Positions 13,431 to 25,829 of a DNA stretch of 64,000 bases are shown piece after piece. Both the position numbers and the translations under genes were made by a program. Source of the stretch: Mangifera indica (lineage: Eukaryota; Streptophyta; Magnoliopsida; Sapindales; Anacardiaceae); assembly GCF_011075055.1 (NCBI RefSeq), contig NC_058154.1, positions 9,059,620-9,123,619 of the forward strand, written 5' to 3'. The number at the start of each line of letters is the position of its first letter. The first letter of the stretch is position 1. The notes under the pieces were generated by a model, which ran no database searches, was not told the origin of the DNA, and saw nothing but the letters and a program-made list of their open reading frames with translations.

Positions 13431-16400
13431 TTTTTAAATATAATTATTACTGTTATACAATTTTCACAGTTTCACAAGAAAAAAATTAGTTTACAAACAC
13501 AATTTTAGATTTTAAAAAAATAACACCATATGAGTAAAGTTTGATTATGAATTCTCCTATATAAAACGAATACAATAATAAATATAAAACTTAAAACATA
13601 CATTATAAATAATATAACAATACAAAGATAATGTTACCACTGTATAGCTACCAAGGTTACATACACACAAAAATATATGCAACGTACGTTACTCTTGAAG
13701 TAAATTTAAGATTACGCTGGTAAGGATAACTAAATTGAACATTATAATGTTCAATAACTATAATATATTATATCTAACATAGAGGTATAAAATATGAGTA
13801 ATATTATATGTGTAAACTAATTATATAAATATATTTATATAATTTGATATGATAATATTTAATTTAATAATTTTTTAATAATAAATAAATAATTAATTAT
13901 ATCGCTTAATTATAAATTATTATATAAATTAATAAAATTTATTTTTATATATAGATTTATTTATAAAATATTTTCAAAATTAAAACGAGGCTTAAAAATA
14001 AAGATAAAGAATATATATTTTGCTTTTACAATTTCAGGTAACAAGTTATTGGGCTAGTAACATCAAATCAATTTCTGATTTCTGATCCAGTAGTATAATT
14101 GTTATTCAAAACAATTTTTTTACTATAAAAGTTACCTCCCTAAAATTTCAATCAAAAGAGAAAAAAAAATTCCACAGCCGGTCTAAAATAATTATCACCC
14201 TCTTGGGTAATTTCCCAATTGAGTGGACTAAAATAAGTTGGGCACTAGAGTGGCCCCACAGGCCAACTTCAGCGAAACCCCACTGACGGGGTCCACATTG
14301 ATTCAATATCTCCTTCAAGGTGTGCCTTCCAAAAATTTATCTTCTAATTCTACATGGCGTCACAATCTATTACTAGTTATAATTAAATAGTTTCTATTAC
14401 AGCTAAAATATTGACAAATATTTTTAAAAATTAATTTTTTTCACAAATTTGTTCCTTTAGATTAAAAAAATTAACTATAATTATCTCAAACTTGTTATAT
14501 ATTAATCAAAATTTAATTTATATTCTAAAAATTCATTGATAATTCTATCATCTTAACACTAAATTTTCTTATCCCTAACCCTCTTTAATGAATACTAGAT
14601 TTTTCTCTCTCCTTTGTAAAATAACTCATGGAAACATTAACTTTTTGTTAACATCAACTTTTTAAACTAGCTGCATCAAACAGTGCTTTCTTAGAATGAA
14701 TCCTCAATACTGTCTAAGAAAATTGAAAAACAGAGACAAATAAGACTAAATGCTAATGTAAAGTTGTAAAAATGTAGAATGTAATGAACCACATTATAAT
14801 GGCAAGCAAAATCTTTAGGCATAATGCATGGAAGCAATAACAGTTACTATTAATAATGTCGTTGCAACTGCCTGCTGTCTACCCTAGTAAATAAGTGGGA
14901 CCAAGTGAGCCATTTGGTGGTACCCAACTGCCCATAAAGAATGCGGAACCTGAGGCGAAAATGGCTCGGTGAGGAGAAACACATGGGGCAAGCATGTTAC
15001 GGGTGGAAAATCTGAACTTTCTCCGTGGAGGCAGCCAATGCCACAGAAACATTGATGGTGGAAGGTAATTAAAATAAAGCTCCAAAAAGAGAGACAAAGT
15101 GCTTTCGGAAAGCTAGTGTTTCTACTCCAATACCATAAAAGAAAACAGATAATAACATACCAATTATGATTCCTAAAAAACTATTGGGTAGTACCCCTAT
15201 TATCGGCTTTTCTCATATAATTTATCACCATAGTTTGATATATGCAAAATGTAAAACATGAAATTCAGACAGTGCTATGTAAAATCCAGTTGTACAAAGT
15301 TATGTCAAAGATCCAAGATAAGAACAATACATACCGTGCTTCCTCCGGAAAAGAATACTCAACCTTTATTGACTCTTGAAGCCTGATGGAGGAGAAAGCC
15401 TTTTGGCCTCAACAGTGATGTCAATGAACGGCAGAAATATCTTTTTAAATATCTTTTTGAATGATAAAGAGATACGGTCCCTTCCTATCCTTATAAAATG
15501 CAAAATATAGGGGGAACGTTACAGAGAACCGTAAAAGATGTGATTAAATGAATGAATAGGCCAAACCTAGGACAGTGGAAAGAACCAAATATTGACAGAA
15601 CAGACTCGCATGCAACCTTCTTGTTTTCTCTGAGAAACGAAGGCAAGTGGAATAAGTATTGCCGTCTTCCTTCAGGCAGAGATGCTGGGTTACAGAGGTG
15701 GAGAGGGCCCGTGAAGGCTACAGAATGGCCAGGGAATTGGCAGTGGGCCATATATTTGTCACACATGCAAAAAGGGTTGGTACCCTCAATTTTGTGGGTC
15801 CAATATGAAAGATATTATGCCGCTTCCGCAAAATCACTTGCAGTGAAGATCTTATCCATCCAATCAAGCATATCTTTAGGCAGAGAAAATGTCTTTTACC
15901 GTACCGTGCCTAGATTGTGGAATCTTATGAGTATCTGACATTTCAAATTTGAAGTTTTAAGATTATTTTTAAGCTTGTTGCGGTATAAGTTAAAGCAAAT
16001 AACTTCGCATGGCTTAAAATTTATAGAAAACCTTGTTTTCGTAAATTTCTGTATTGTCCAGTTCTGCTCTATGTAATACTTCTGTCTTCTTTGACCTGAT
16101 TAAAAAATGCCTATATTGAGGGATAGAAAAAGTTTCTGGAATTAGTGTTTTCAAATAATATTGATTTTTGTTTGGATTAAACATTTATTTATGGCATAAT
16201 CCCAAAAGAACATGTCTTGGTATAAACAGCATACACGGAATTGGAATCCTTGTAGCTGTTTGTTTAAAGTAGGAACGCAGCACAAACTTCTTGTTTGCAC
16301 CTTCCAAAAAGGTCAAAAGAATAGAAAAAACATAATTGACTGCGTAAAATAAGTGTTTTTAAAATCGCCAAAGTCATTATTTCTTTGTCTTGTTTCTTTC

Positions 16401-16775
16401 CAAGATCTATCCATGTATCACTTAATTTATGGACTCCTAAAGTCCATAAATAGAGAAATTTTAAGGCACTAAGAGTTCTTTGAATACAATGAACGGGGAC
16501 AGAATAATTCAAGGAGAAAATTATTAAAATTTAAAGTACACTCGGCTTAACATAGCCTTGATTTGCTGACAGTTACTACTTTAAGATACATGGCAGACAG
16601 TAGAAGCACTAAATAAAAAATTTGAAATTTGACATGACAAGATAATTCCTTTGCAATGAATGGGTATCACTTACTCAAAGAACTTCAAGAGTTTAAACAT
16701 ATTTAAGAATTTAGCTTTGAACAAGCTATGGCGTTAAAAATGTGGATCATATTCAAAAACAGTTCATTTAAAGCT

Positions 16776-16899
16776 TCAGAATTGATGGAGCAAGATGGGT
16801 GTCATAGGCAACAAAGTATAAGATCCAAGTCAAAGTTTCAGAATTGATGGAGCAAGATGGGTGTTATAGACAAATATGTATAAGAACCAAGTCATTCCA
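16776..16899. repeat. Tandem repeat, 62 bp x 2
   Basis: The block beginning tcagaattgatggagcaag recurs with a 62-bp period (starts 16776 and 16838), with a few differences. It lies at the left of the LTR-like segment that follows. Confidence 0.85.
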
Positions 16900-17076
16900 A
16901 GCATGGAACGGCCATTCCAGGCATTATATAGTGTAGAACAATTACTCCAAAGATTTTTTCCTTTTTTTGTTCTAAAAGCATTGTAATCATTCCCAGGAGG
17001 AATGGGTTTGTTCCAAGAAGGAACCGGTCATTCTGAGTTTCTCAATTTGTAAGAAGCAAAATGGGAATGGGTATAA

Positions 17077-17190
17077 ACCCATTCCAAGCAAAACGAGTAA
17101 GGCTAGAATTGTGAACCCATTCCAAGCAAAACGAGTAAGGCTAGAATTGCGAACCCATTCCAAGCAAAACGAGTAAGGCTAGAATTGTGA
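17077..17190. repeat. Tandem repeat, 38 bp x 3
   Basis: Three copies of a 38-bp unit beginning acccattccaagcaaaac start at 17077, 17115 and 17153. They differ at a single base (gtga/gcga). Near-identity shows recent expansion. Confidence 0.95.
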
Positions 17191-18633
17191 AACAGGTGAT
17201 TCATCATTAGAATGTTTGTTTCATCAGGCAAAACTGCAGAATTTCAGTTGGGATAATTTTGTATTTTGGGTTCAACTATATAAAAGAAACTCTAGTTTTA
17301 TGTAATGTAACTAGTTTTAAACTTATTTTCTTTAGAGATTAATAAATAATAAGACTCTGTGGGCGTAGGCACATTGCTTAACCATGTAAATTTGTATTTT
17401 TTATGGATTATTTTTATCATAGTTTTTCTGAGTTACTGTGTTGTTCAATTCAAGTATTTTTTAGGGTTAAAATTCACAAAAAATGCATAAGAAAGATGAG
17501 CCAGCATATAAAAGCATAATGTCTAGAATGTTGGAAGCTAAAAAGGGAGGTGCCACAACAATCAGAAATTAGAGTTGGGACCATTGTTCTAAGAGCATAG
17601 AATGCAACAGCCTTAAAAGGCATGTAAATGAAGTTCTAGACCTGAGGAAATTCTATCCAAAACTGCCCAACCGAGGCCATAATCTCAATTCAGCATGGCA
17701 TAAGCGTCTAGGTGCTCATAAAGAAAGTGTAAGAGGCTAGTAGCTTATGCATACATGCTTGCACAAGTAGAAATGAGAGCTGAAATCATTGTTATAAGAA
17801 TATATAATGCTACAGCCATTGACCTTTGATGCAAACTAAAACTTTACCTAGGCAGTGACTGTAAACACTTACTACAAAAGTTAACCAAAGGGCCTTGTCT
17901 TTATCCTAGAAAAGGAACTTCGTTAATCATATCACCAAAACTTATCATGTTTCCTTAACCTTGAATGAAACTTGAACCAGAAACTGATTCAACAAACATT
18001 TTTACCAATTTTGCAACCAAAATTGTCGCACACTCAAATGACTTTAAGCAGAAAAATAAATTTGAAATTTAAACTTGAACTTAAAATATAGACACAATCA
18101 GAATTTTACTTGAAATCTTAAAAATATAGACACAATCAGAATTTTACTTGCAATCTCTACGCTAATAGAAGAAACAGAAGTCATTTCAATTTCCTATTAA
18201 TTGGAACTACAAAAACCTCAATTTCAGAATCTGAATCAGGAATAAAATTTAAAACGCATATAATTTTCTTCTCATTTCTTTTCTTTCCTTCAAGTTTTCT
18301 CCAGCAATCAGACACCAGTGGAAACAAAAGAAATTGCAATTATAGAACCAATACAGAACCATACAAGTCAAAACTCTGACAAAAAGCATGATCAAGAGTC
18401 GAATCAACAAAAGCAACCACACGCACATCTAAACAAAATTACATCATTTTGAGCCTGTCACAACCAAACGGCAACCAAATCAACCGTTTCAAGTACTAAA
18501 CCAAATAACACTCAAATTTCAAAATCCAGTGCAAGAAGAAATAGACATGAAACGACACTAACGCAATGCGAGCAAATAGCGACAAAGAGAATATAATTGC
18601 AATATATGATTAAAACAATAGAGAAGCTTTTTA

Positions 18634-18870
18634 CCTGAATAATGATGGTTATGAATAAGCTGGAAGATCTGAGCAATTAAGATCCGAAACGAAGGTGAGA
18701 GGGAGGAGTAAAGTGAAGCAAAACGGAGGGTTTAAATTGGAGAGAACAAAAAGGACATCGAGGAGGATTTTGATTTTGGCAGACAATGGTTCCGTCACGT
18801 CCTCCTTTACGCAGGGTGGCTGCTTCCTTTGCTTTGGATGTGAGCTGTGCCCAATCATTTGGAGGGAATT
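18634..18870 (-). promoter_or_regulatory. Candidate distal leader exon or promoter (minus strand)
   Basis: A GC-richer island ends in ATCATTATTCAG and a GTAAAA donor at about 18634. Just upstream on the minus strand are GGACGTGACGG (ACGT core) and pyrimidine-rich CTCCTCCCTCTCACC, typical of a plant 5' UTR. It could be the first non-coding exon of the TPS1 gene 7 kb away, an alternative promoter, or the start of an unseen transcript. No convincing protein is encoded on either strand. Confidence 0.35.
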
Positions 18871-18908
18871 TGTTCCGTTCTTTTTTAATTTTATTTTTAT
18901 ATTTTGTC

Positions 18909-19608
18909 GGGAAAAGACCAATTTCCCACCCAAATTTTGTTGAACTAACGAAGGTATATTTATAGCAGAGGAAAAATCAAAATATCCACCTAATTTTTAA
19001 CCTGTTAGGGTACATCCACACATTTTTTATTAGTATTAAGGGGTAAATTCATCATTTTATTAGTAATATTAAAATAATTAAAATTATATCTCATTTTATC
19101 TCGTAGTTAGAAAAACTAACATTTTTTCTCTTGAATTAAGTTTTAAAAAATTCATTTTTCCCCTTAAAATCTAGCAACTTTCTTCGGTGAATGACCGACC
19201 AACAACGGAGGAACAAAACAGAGTCATACAGAGGATGACTCTTGGATGATGACCAGCATCCAAATTTGGACAACAAGTATTGTTCAAATCTAGACAATAC
19301 TCCGTTGTCTAGAGAACGACGATGAGCAATTGCATCAGTTATCGGTGGCCAGAGGGAGGAGTGAAGAAAAAATTAAGGACTTGGGGGGAGGAGTCACTTT
19401 TCAAAGTTTAGGTATGAGAGTTAAATATTAATTTTTAAAACTCGATGAGGAAAATAAGATAAAATTATATATTTTTTAATATTATTATTAAATCACGATT
19501 TTACCCTTATAGATAGTTTAGAAATTAATGGGTATTTAAATTTTTCATCTATTACAGATGTACTTTTGAATTTAAGTTAAAACTTGAGTGAAAAATAGTA
19601 CTTTGCCC
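18909..19608. mobile_element. Mutator-like inverted-repeat element, copy 1 (diverged)
   Basis: The left end GGGAAAAGACCAATTTCCCA and the complement of the right end (GGGCAAAGTACTATTTTTCA) pair as terminal inverted repeats that continue inward. The core at about 19190-19340 has short inverted words such as acaacggag/ctccgttgt and gagtcat/atgactc. Flanking bases match only partly (tatttt on both sides), so the insertion is old. Confidence 0.6.
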
Positions 19609-19774
19609 TATTTTTTATTTGTTTAATTTTAAAACTCTTTGCATATTATTCCAAAATTATTTCTTTTATTAATGTACGAAACTAGTTGAAAAGTTTTACT
19701 TCATATTATGTAAATTATCTAAATGTTTTCTCAAAGGAGATTGTGATAAGTGATTTATAAAAACATTTATATAC

Positions 19775-19935
19775 TAGTAAAAATAAAATTATATGCATAT
19801 AATTTTGAGTATATATTTAAATACATAAATAATATATCACCATATAATTAAGTAATTTTAAATTAAAGATAAAATAACATTAAATTATATAATAACTTAT
19901 TATTTATGTATTTAAAAATGTATCTACGTAATAAT
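19775..19935. repeat. Near-palindromic MITE, dispersed copy
   Basis: The arms taaaattatatgcatataat and (reversed) aataatattgttcaa side fold on a core TTTTAAATTAAAGATAAAAT. Same family as 12956-13430 and 44645-44815. Confidence 0.6.
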
Positions 19936-20002
19936 ATTGTTCAAATCAATAATTAGAAGTACAAGATAGTTGACTGACAGAGAAAATACCATGAAACAAA
20001 TA

Positions 20003-20844
20003 GGCCAAAAGACTATTTTCCACTCAAGGTTTAATGCAAACTCAATTTTTCACTTACTAACCATCAAAAATCTAAATATTCATCCGCTAACTATCAAAGA
20101 TAAAATTATTATTTAGAAATTTTATTTAAACTTATATTTTAGAATTATCTAAAGTTTTAAAATATTTTTTTTACCCCCTAACCTCATATTTTTCAAGTTT
20201 TAAAACTAACTTTTTTTCCCAAGTATAGACTTTTAAACTCTTATATTTTTTCCCATTACAGTTGCCTCCTAACTTTCTAAAACATTTCAGTTTCACCTAT
20301 TATCTATCCCTCAATTTCTTGATTTGATATATGGTAACCAGTCGTTGCCTCTAATCATCGGCTCTCTCCTTCCCCTCTCTGGTCGTTTTCATCTAATATA
20401 AAGACTCATCATCTTTGTCTTTAACGAAAACGACTGGAGAAGGGAAGGAGAGTGGTTGGAAGAAAGAGGGAAGGCAGGAGGGAGAGAATGAACGATCGGA
20501 GAAGATAGATGATCATTGGATATCGAATTTGGAAACTAAGGGAGAGAGAAAGAGTGAAATGAAATGTTTTAGAAAGTTGGGGGGCGGGTGCAATGGGAAA
20601 AAAGATGAGAATTTAAAACTAAACTTAGGAGAGAAAAAATCAATTTTTAAACCTAAAAAATATGAGGTTAAAGGGCAAAAAAATATTTTAAAACTTTGAA
20701 GTAATTCTAAAATATGTGTTTAAATAAAATTTATAAATGATAATTTTATCCCTAATAATAATAATAAAATTTAACAGATAAGTAAATATTTAAATTTTTA
20801 ATAATTAATGAATAAAAAATTAAGTTTCCATTGAACCTTTGGCG
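20003..20844. mobile_element. Mutator-like inverted-repeat element, copy 2 (9-bp target duplication)
   Basis: Starts GGCCAAAAGACTATTTTCCA and ends in the complement, ...aacctttggc(g). The flanks are aaacaaata at 19994-20002 and 20845-20853, a perfect 9-bp target duplication typical of Mutator-superfamily insertions. The inverted ends extend for over 200 bp, with a small gap in the right end. The core holds a hairpin with 23-nt arms, 20368-20390 against 20426-20448, with a few mismatches. A 94-codon open stretch inside is a by-product of the purine-rich right arm, not a gene. Confidence 0.85.
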
Positions 20845-20879
20845 AAACAAATATAACTTTATTGATTAGTAACATTATG

Positions 20880-21308
20880 TTTTAATAATTATTAATTATA
20901 ATCATCAAAATCTAGTCCGCCAACCTAAAGAGATGAAGACAACCTAAAGAGATGAAGACAACTATCTTCGTCCAACGATTTTGCATGTTGTCACTTGATC
21001 TCCGATAGCAGAGGAGGAAGATACAATGAAGGTCAGTTATCGATTGGGATTAAAGTAGTCATCGAAAAAAGTAAAAGAAAACCTTATAGAGGATTCGGTC
21101 ACTTTTCAAATCTTAGATTGGAGAGAAATTATTAAATTTTTAAATCTAAAGGATAAAAGTGATAAATTTTTATTTTTTTTAAATTTTACCAAATAAAATT
21201 TTTACTCTTAATTCTAATAATAAATTTTAATAAATAAGTAGATGTTTTAGTTTCTTAAAATTAGCATACGAAACCTGTGGTGGGACATTGTCCTTTGCCC
21301 TATTGTAT
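20880..21308. mobile_element. Truncated Mutator-like inverted-repeat element (right half)
   Basis: The segment carries the family's right-hand inner sequence (tttttattttttttaaattt, then ataagtagatgttttagttt) and ends acctgtggtgggac. No matching left end was seen. Near 20930-20970 a 19-bp unit containing cctaaagagatgaagac is duplicated in tandem. It abuts the next element. Confidence 0.5.
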
Positions 21309-21317
21309 TTATAAATC

Positions 21318-22189
21318 GGCCAAATGACTATTTCCCACCTAAGGTATGCTGTAATGACAACTTTCCACCCTTTAACTATAGAAACATCAAACACCCACCC
21401 ATGACTGGTTAAATTTAACAAAACTCTAACGGTGGTAAGGGTAAAATCGTCATTTTCTTTATAATATTAAAATTAAACTAAAATAGAATCACTTTTTGCC
21501 CCCTAAACTTTAAAAACTACAATTTTCCTCCAACTTAAGTTTTAAAAAATCACAGTTTCACCCTAGGGTTTCGTTTTGAAATCTCCGACGACATCTCCAG
21601 CTCTATTACCGACAACCTCTCCCTCCCGAAGCATCTTCTCCTTCCGACGATCTTTTTCCTCCCATTTGGGCGTCCGATCGACATCGGAAAAGTCGTGGAA
21701 GACGAAGAACTTCATCGGGGAAGATGAAGTTCTTCGTCTTCCCAGTCGTCGTCTGGGAAGACGATCGTCTTCCCAGACGAAGACGAGACGACTAGTCGTC
21801 CTCTGGGAAGACGAGTCGTCTTCATCTAGGAAGACGATTTCTCTTCTCAAACGACGTCTCTCTACGCCAGATGAGTTGGGGTAGAGTTGAGGGGGGCCAT
21901 CAGTGGAAGAGAAACCGTCGGGAGGGAGAGATGGTCAGCGATGGTGCCGGAGAAAGTGAAAGGGTTTAGAAACTAAACCCTAGGGGGGGGGGAATATAAT
22001 TTTTTCAAACTTAGCTTAGAGAAAAAATGTTAGTTTTTAAACTTTTAGGGGGAAAAATGAGATTAAATTTTTAGAGGTTAGGGTTTCGTTAAATTTAACA
22101 GGCTATGGGTAGGTATTTGGTATTTTCATAGTTAAAAGGTAGAAACTTATCATTACAGCATATCTTAGATGGGAAATAGTCGTTTGGCC
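21318..22189. mobile_element. Mutator-like inverted-repeat element, copy 3 (best preserved)
   Basis: 872 bp. Left end GGCCAAATGACTATTTCCCA; right end is its near-exact complement, finishing tagtcgtttggcc. The target duplication TTATAAATC is perfect and 9 bp long (21309-21317 and 22190-22198). The inverted repeats run for over 200 bp, with caccctagggtttcg inside the left and aaaccctagggg inside the right. The core holds a hairpin with 19-nt perfect arms and a 6-nt loop (21698-21716, 21723-21741), a 32-bp perfect palindrome (21749-21780) and a 14-bp palindrome (21787-21800), all built of GAAGACGA/TCGTCTTC words. No transposase. The 95-102 codon open stretches on both strands follow from the palindromic core and are not called as genes. 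Confidence 0.92.
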
Positions 22190-23369
22190 TTATAAATCTG
22201 ATGGTATGCTTGAGTGGGCATGATGTGTCACTTGACTTGAGAGAAAATGTATTATAATGACGTTGGTTTCTGGCCACCCTGTCTGTTAACAAATAATTAC
22301 TATTGTCCGGCTCCCCTTTACAAAGGGTATCGCTGATTGATCGCCCTTGTCTGGTAAAAATACTCTATTTCCATGTTAAATTCCAATTCCTAATTCTCCT
22401 CTTTTTATTTTATTTTTTTCTAATGGGAGAATCCTTCGAATTAGTTAAACAGATAAATTTTAAGATATAATAACTAGATTTATAATTATGATATCAAATA
22501 AGTTATGATTTTATAAATATGATAAAAATTCAAACTCACACTTTCTTTTTAGAGATTGTCCTAATTTATCTCAGGTCAATTCCTAATTCTCCTTTACTTT
22601 CATTTTTTTTTTAAGTTAGCATTCACTAATTTTATGAATAAGCAAAACTCAATCAATCCAGTAACCAAAATTTTATGAGCAATAACCGTAATAAACAATG
22701 TTTTTAAAATCTGATTGATAATTACGTTGATTATCTCGTTGGTTTACAATTTGATCGGTTTAACCAATTTAACCGAATAGTTTTATTCTAAGCCAGTAGA
22801 AGTGATTAAATGATCTTGAAAGGTTAAATTAATATTTTATAACATTATACAGTTATTTCATTAATTCAGATGAATATTATTCGTCAAACATTCTCAAATT
22901 TAACTTTATAAAGGACCAGTATGATTTTAAATTTATTTATTTATACTTATTGATATTACAATACATAATATTATATTATAAATAATTTAACTGTATTTGA
23001 TTCATCGTGAATTCTTAACTCCAAATTCTGATAACACAAACCCTTCTAAATTCAGAACCAAGTATATACTAAAATTTTCATAAACTGAACTTTCTATATT
23101 ACTCATATTTGACTCTTGAGATATGAGAAATTTGTATTTACTTTTAGAGAAAAGTTTGATTTCAATTCTACATTTTAAAACTTTTAAGTTTAATAAGTTT
23201 TTTGGGTTTAACAATTTTTTTCTAGTTAATTGGTTTCATTAGTTTTGACCAACCTTTTAATTAGTCAACAATTAAATAAAAACAGATTAAGGACTCACTC
23301 CCAATTGAACTGATTGAATTGAATACCTCGATCTGATTTCAATAAAACTGGTAATAAATATAGTATTTT

Positions 23370-23850
23370 AAGACTATTAGAGTGCATTTAATTTGAGTAA
23401 TATTTTATTATCAAAAATAAAATGCTTTCACAAAAATATATTACTAGGTATAAATTATTGTCGTGTTTGATTAAATTTAATAAAATTTGATAGATATAAA
23501 TAATTATTATGTTTAGTTAGAGGTAATAAAAAATATTAAGATATTATTTTACTTAAATACCTTTAAGTATAATTATTTTAAAATATCTTTTATGTTACAT
23601 GTTATATTAATGGAAGATAAGACTATTTTTGTTCAAAAAAATTAATAAGTAAATATATAATTATAATAAAATGAAGATTATTTTAATAATCTTTTAATAC
23701 CTGAGATTGAGGTACTAATCAGATTATCTCTTATGTTATATATCACATTACAATTAGTAATATAAGAGCACCAAAATTTTGTATTATTTGACAAATTAAA
23801 TAAAATGATATTAATAATAAAAGATAAATTATAAAAATAATCGTTCAATA
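23370..23850. mobile_element. Degraded Tourist-like MITE
   Basis: Contains family blocks (aaatttgatagatataaata, attattatgtttagttagag, then aataatcttttaatacctga) in the same order as the better copies at 26467 and 36097. The ends are too eroded to place exactly. Confidence 0.5.
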
Positions 23851-23999
23851 TTTGATTCCAACCATAGTAGTCGAATCATATATCAAAAACCTAATTTTAC
23901 ATATCATGTATTAGCTATCATATAATATAGCTTTTAAGAAATAAAGTAATAAAATAATTAAAAAATATAATGAACATATCATTATTTTGAAAAATATCA

Positions 24000-25130
24000 C
24001 AAACATATTTAAAAATTTAAAATTTTTTATATACACTCTTATTATATAATTATTTTTTTAAATATATAAAAAAAGAGACAAAATATATATAAAAAAACAA
24101 GTATTACACCCAGTTGCTTATTAAAATTTTTTGTTCAATATGATTTTATATATATATTTAAAAAATACGGTTTAGAAACTCAAACTACAAACTTTTTTTT
24201 TTTAATTTATCAACAAAAACTGAACCGTTTTATAAATTAAACTAAATTATAATTTTTGAATAATTTAATCTGATTTTATGATATGAATTGAATTATGCAC
24301 ACCTCTAGATATCTTATTATTCCAACTTTGTTTTCTTTTCCTTACGTAAATTTATCAAATCGAATAATATTAATAGTTGAAGATATAAATTCTATATATT
24401 ATTAAAAAATTCTCCCCTTTACAGAATTAAGACCTCTTATAGCATTTTTAATTAGATTAACAAGTGTAAAATTAAGAACCTCCTTGAAATAAAATTAAAT
24501 ATAATTTTTTATTAGGTTAAATTGGCATTATTTAATTGGCAATACCAAAGCTTATTGAAAATTTTCAAATACCTTCTTATTCTCATAGAAAGGTGTATAA
24601 AATAATTTCTTCTTTTTTTTTTTTTTTTTTTGAGAAAAGGAAATACAAAAAATCTTCATATTATGTCATTGTTGAGGTTTATCAAAATACTTTTGGATAT
24701 AATTAATTTTAGAACACAATTAAAAATTTTTTGGTTAACCAGAAAACTCGTCTAAAGTGGTTAGACGAGTAAATTCTAAAGAATAGAGATTAAATCTATA
24801 CTCATTGAATCAGATAAATCAAAGTTTTACAATATATGACAGAGACTCAAACTTAGACTTTCTCCTTAAAAGTTTTAGTGTTTTACTAATTAAACGTTAT
24901 TCTCTCAATTTTCTACAGTTTTTAATAGGAAAAAAAATTAAATATTATTAAAAATATTATATACAACTCAAAATTTTGAATTATATTTAAAAATTTTAAA
25001 AATTATTTTTAGATTATATGTCAAACAAAATTTCTTTTTGTAGGATTGAAATCTCTTAATGATTAAGGAATAAAATTCAATGATGGGTGTTTTAGCCCCA
25101 CAAGGATCACTCAGACATAATTAGTCTAAT
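24000..25130. other. AT-rich intergenic DNA
   Basis: Poly-A/T tracts, including a T run near 24608-24630. No gene, no clear element. The same holds for 22200-23370, apart from short open stretches with no recognisable product. Confidence 0.5.
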
Positions 25131-25800
25131 CAAATAATAAAATGATAGTGATTTACATTTTCCTACCTAAGATTTTGCCCTGAAACATTTACATAAATCA
25201 CAGTTTTACTTAAAACCTATTTTCGCTAGAAAAAGAAAAAGCTAATTATGTAAGGATAAAATAGTGATGACCAAAAGTTGAAAATGTAGGAGAAGTGTTT
25301 AAAACACTTGTTCCACTTCCTAGAGTCCTTGTTCAATAAGGAATGATTTCGTTCCTTTGCCTATTAATGTTTCTTCCCAAATTTGAACAAAATTAAAGAT
25401 TGAAGGATGTAACCCTTGTTCATGGCATGAAACCGACTTCATTCCTAAGATCATTAATGATTCTACCAAGTTTGGAATGAAAATGAGCAATGAGTTTTGG
25501 AATGCTCGTTCTTGAAGACCCAACACTGTTCTTAAAAAAGGGTAATTGTTTAACATTGATTCTAGAAAGTTTACGAGCATTTTGGTGACTAAATAGGGAA
25601 CTTTTAGTTCAACTCAATGAACATCGGATCTTGAGAATGAACACACAATCTCAAAAGTTGGAACAACTAGGTTCAAAGTACATAATTCAAAATATTACGA
25701 TTGTCAGAATTTAATAAGACTTACTTTTTTTAAGAACATCTGTTCAAGTATAACTAACGTATGATTCTTTGTGTTTTACAATAGATTTTAGGCTAAACAA
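25130..25800. other. Possible retroelement fragment
   Basis: Higher-complexity sequence than its AT-rich surroundings, with repeated cttgttc and ggaatga words. An 86-codon open stretch (25580-25320, minus) has no recognisable motif. Likely an old transposon piece, class not determined. Confidence 0.25.
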
Positions 25801-25829
25801 CTATCTTCTAAAATGCAAACAGCTAGTTG

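Larger units (their letters stand above)
11594..15460 (-). promoter_or_regulatory. Candidate TPS1 leader: splice acceptor at 11602 and upstream UTR exon 15335-15460
   Basis: Eight bases upstream of the TPS1 start codon is a usable acceptor (TTCCAG at 11602-11607), so the 5' UTR is probably split. On the same strand, 15498-15489 reads TTTTATAAGG (TATA-like). About 150 bp further on, an exon-like stretch ends GGAAGCACG at a good donor, GTATGT, near 15334. Between them, 14200-14340 and 14880-15100 are islands of higher GC with promoter-type words, including GTGGCCCCAC and GTGGACCCC (TCP-like sites). Plant TPS1 genes commonly have introns in the 5' UTR. The assignment is inference from position and splice signals. 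Confidence 0.4.
16700..17470 (+). mobile_element. Probable solo LTR (Copia type)
   Basis: The right part reads gactctgtgggcgtaggcac + attgcttaaccatgtaaattt. This matches the R/U5 signature of many plant Copia LTRs (tgtggacgtaggca...gccgaaccacgtaaat) and follows AT-rich poly-A-like sequence. Upstream lie the two tandem repeat blocks, which would be in U3. I found no second LTR and no polyprotein, so it is a solo or fragmentary LTR. Edges are approximate. Confidence 0.5.

Noticed and set aside
14879..15097. 72-codon open frame (-)
   Set aside because: No homology I recognise; starts and stops fit chance in a GC-richer patch.
15491..15938. Open frames of 128 codons (+) and 91 codons (-) in a higher-GC island
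   Set aside because: No recognisable domain, no exon partners. The island looks like promoter or leader sequence instead.
21563..21884. Overlapping open frames of 95-102 codons on both strands
   Set aside because: They lie in the palindromic core of a Mutator-like element; low-complexity Arg/Ser/Glu products mirror the repeated GAAGACGA words. No domain.
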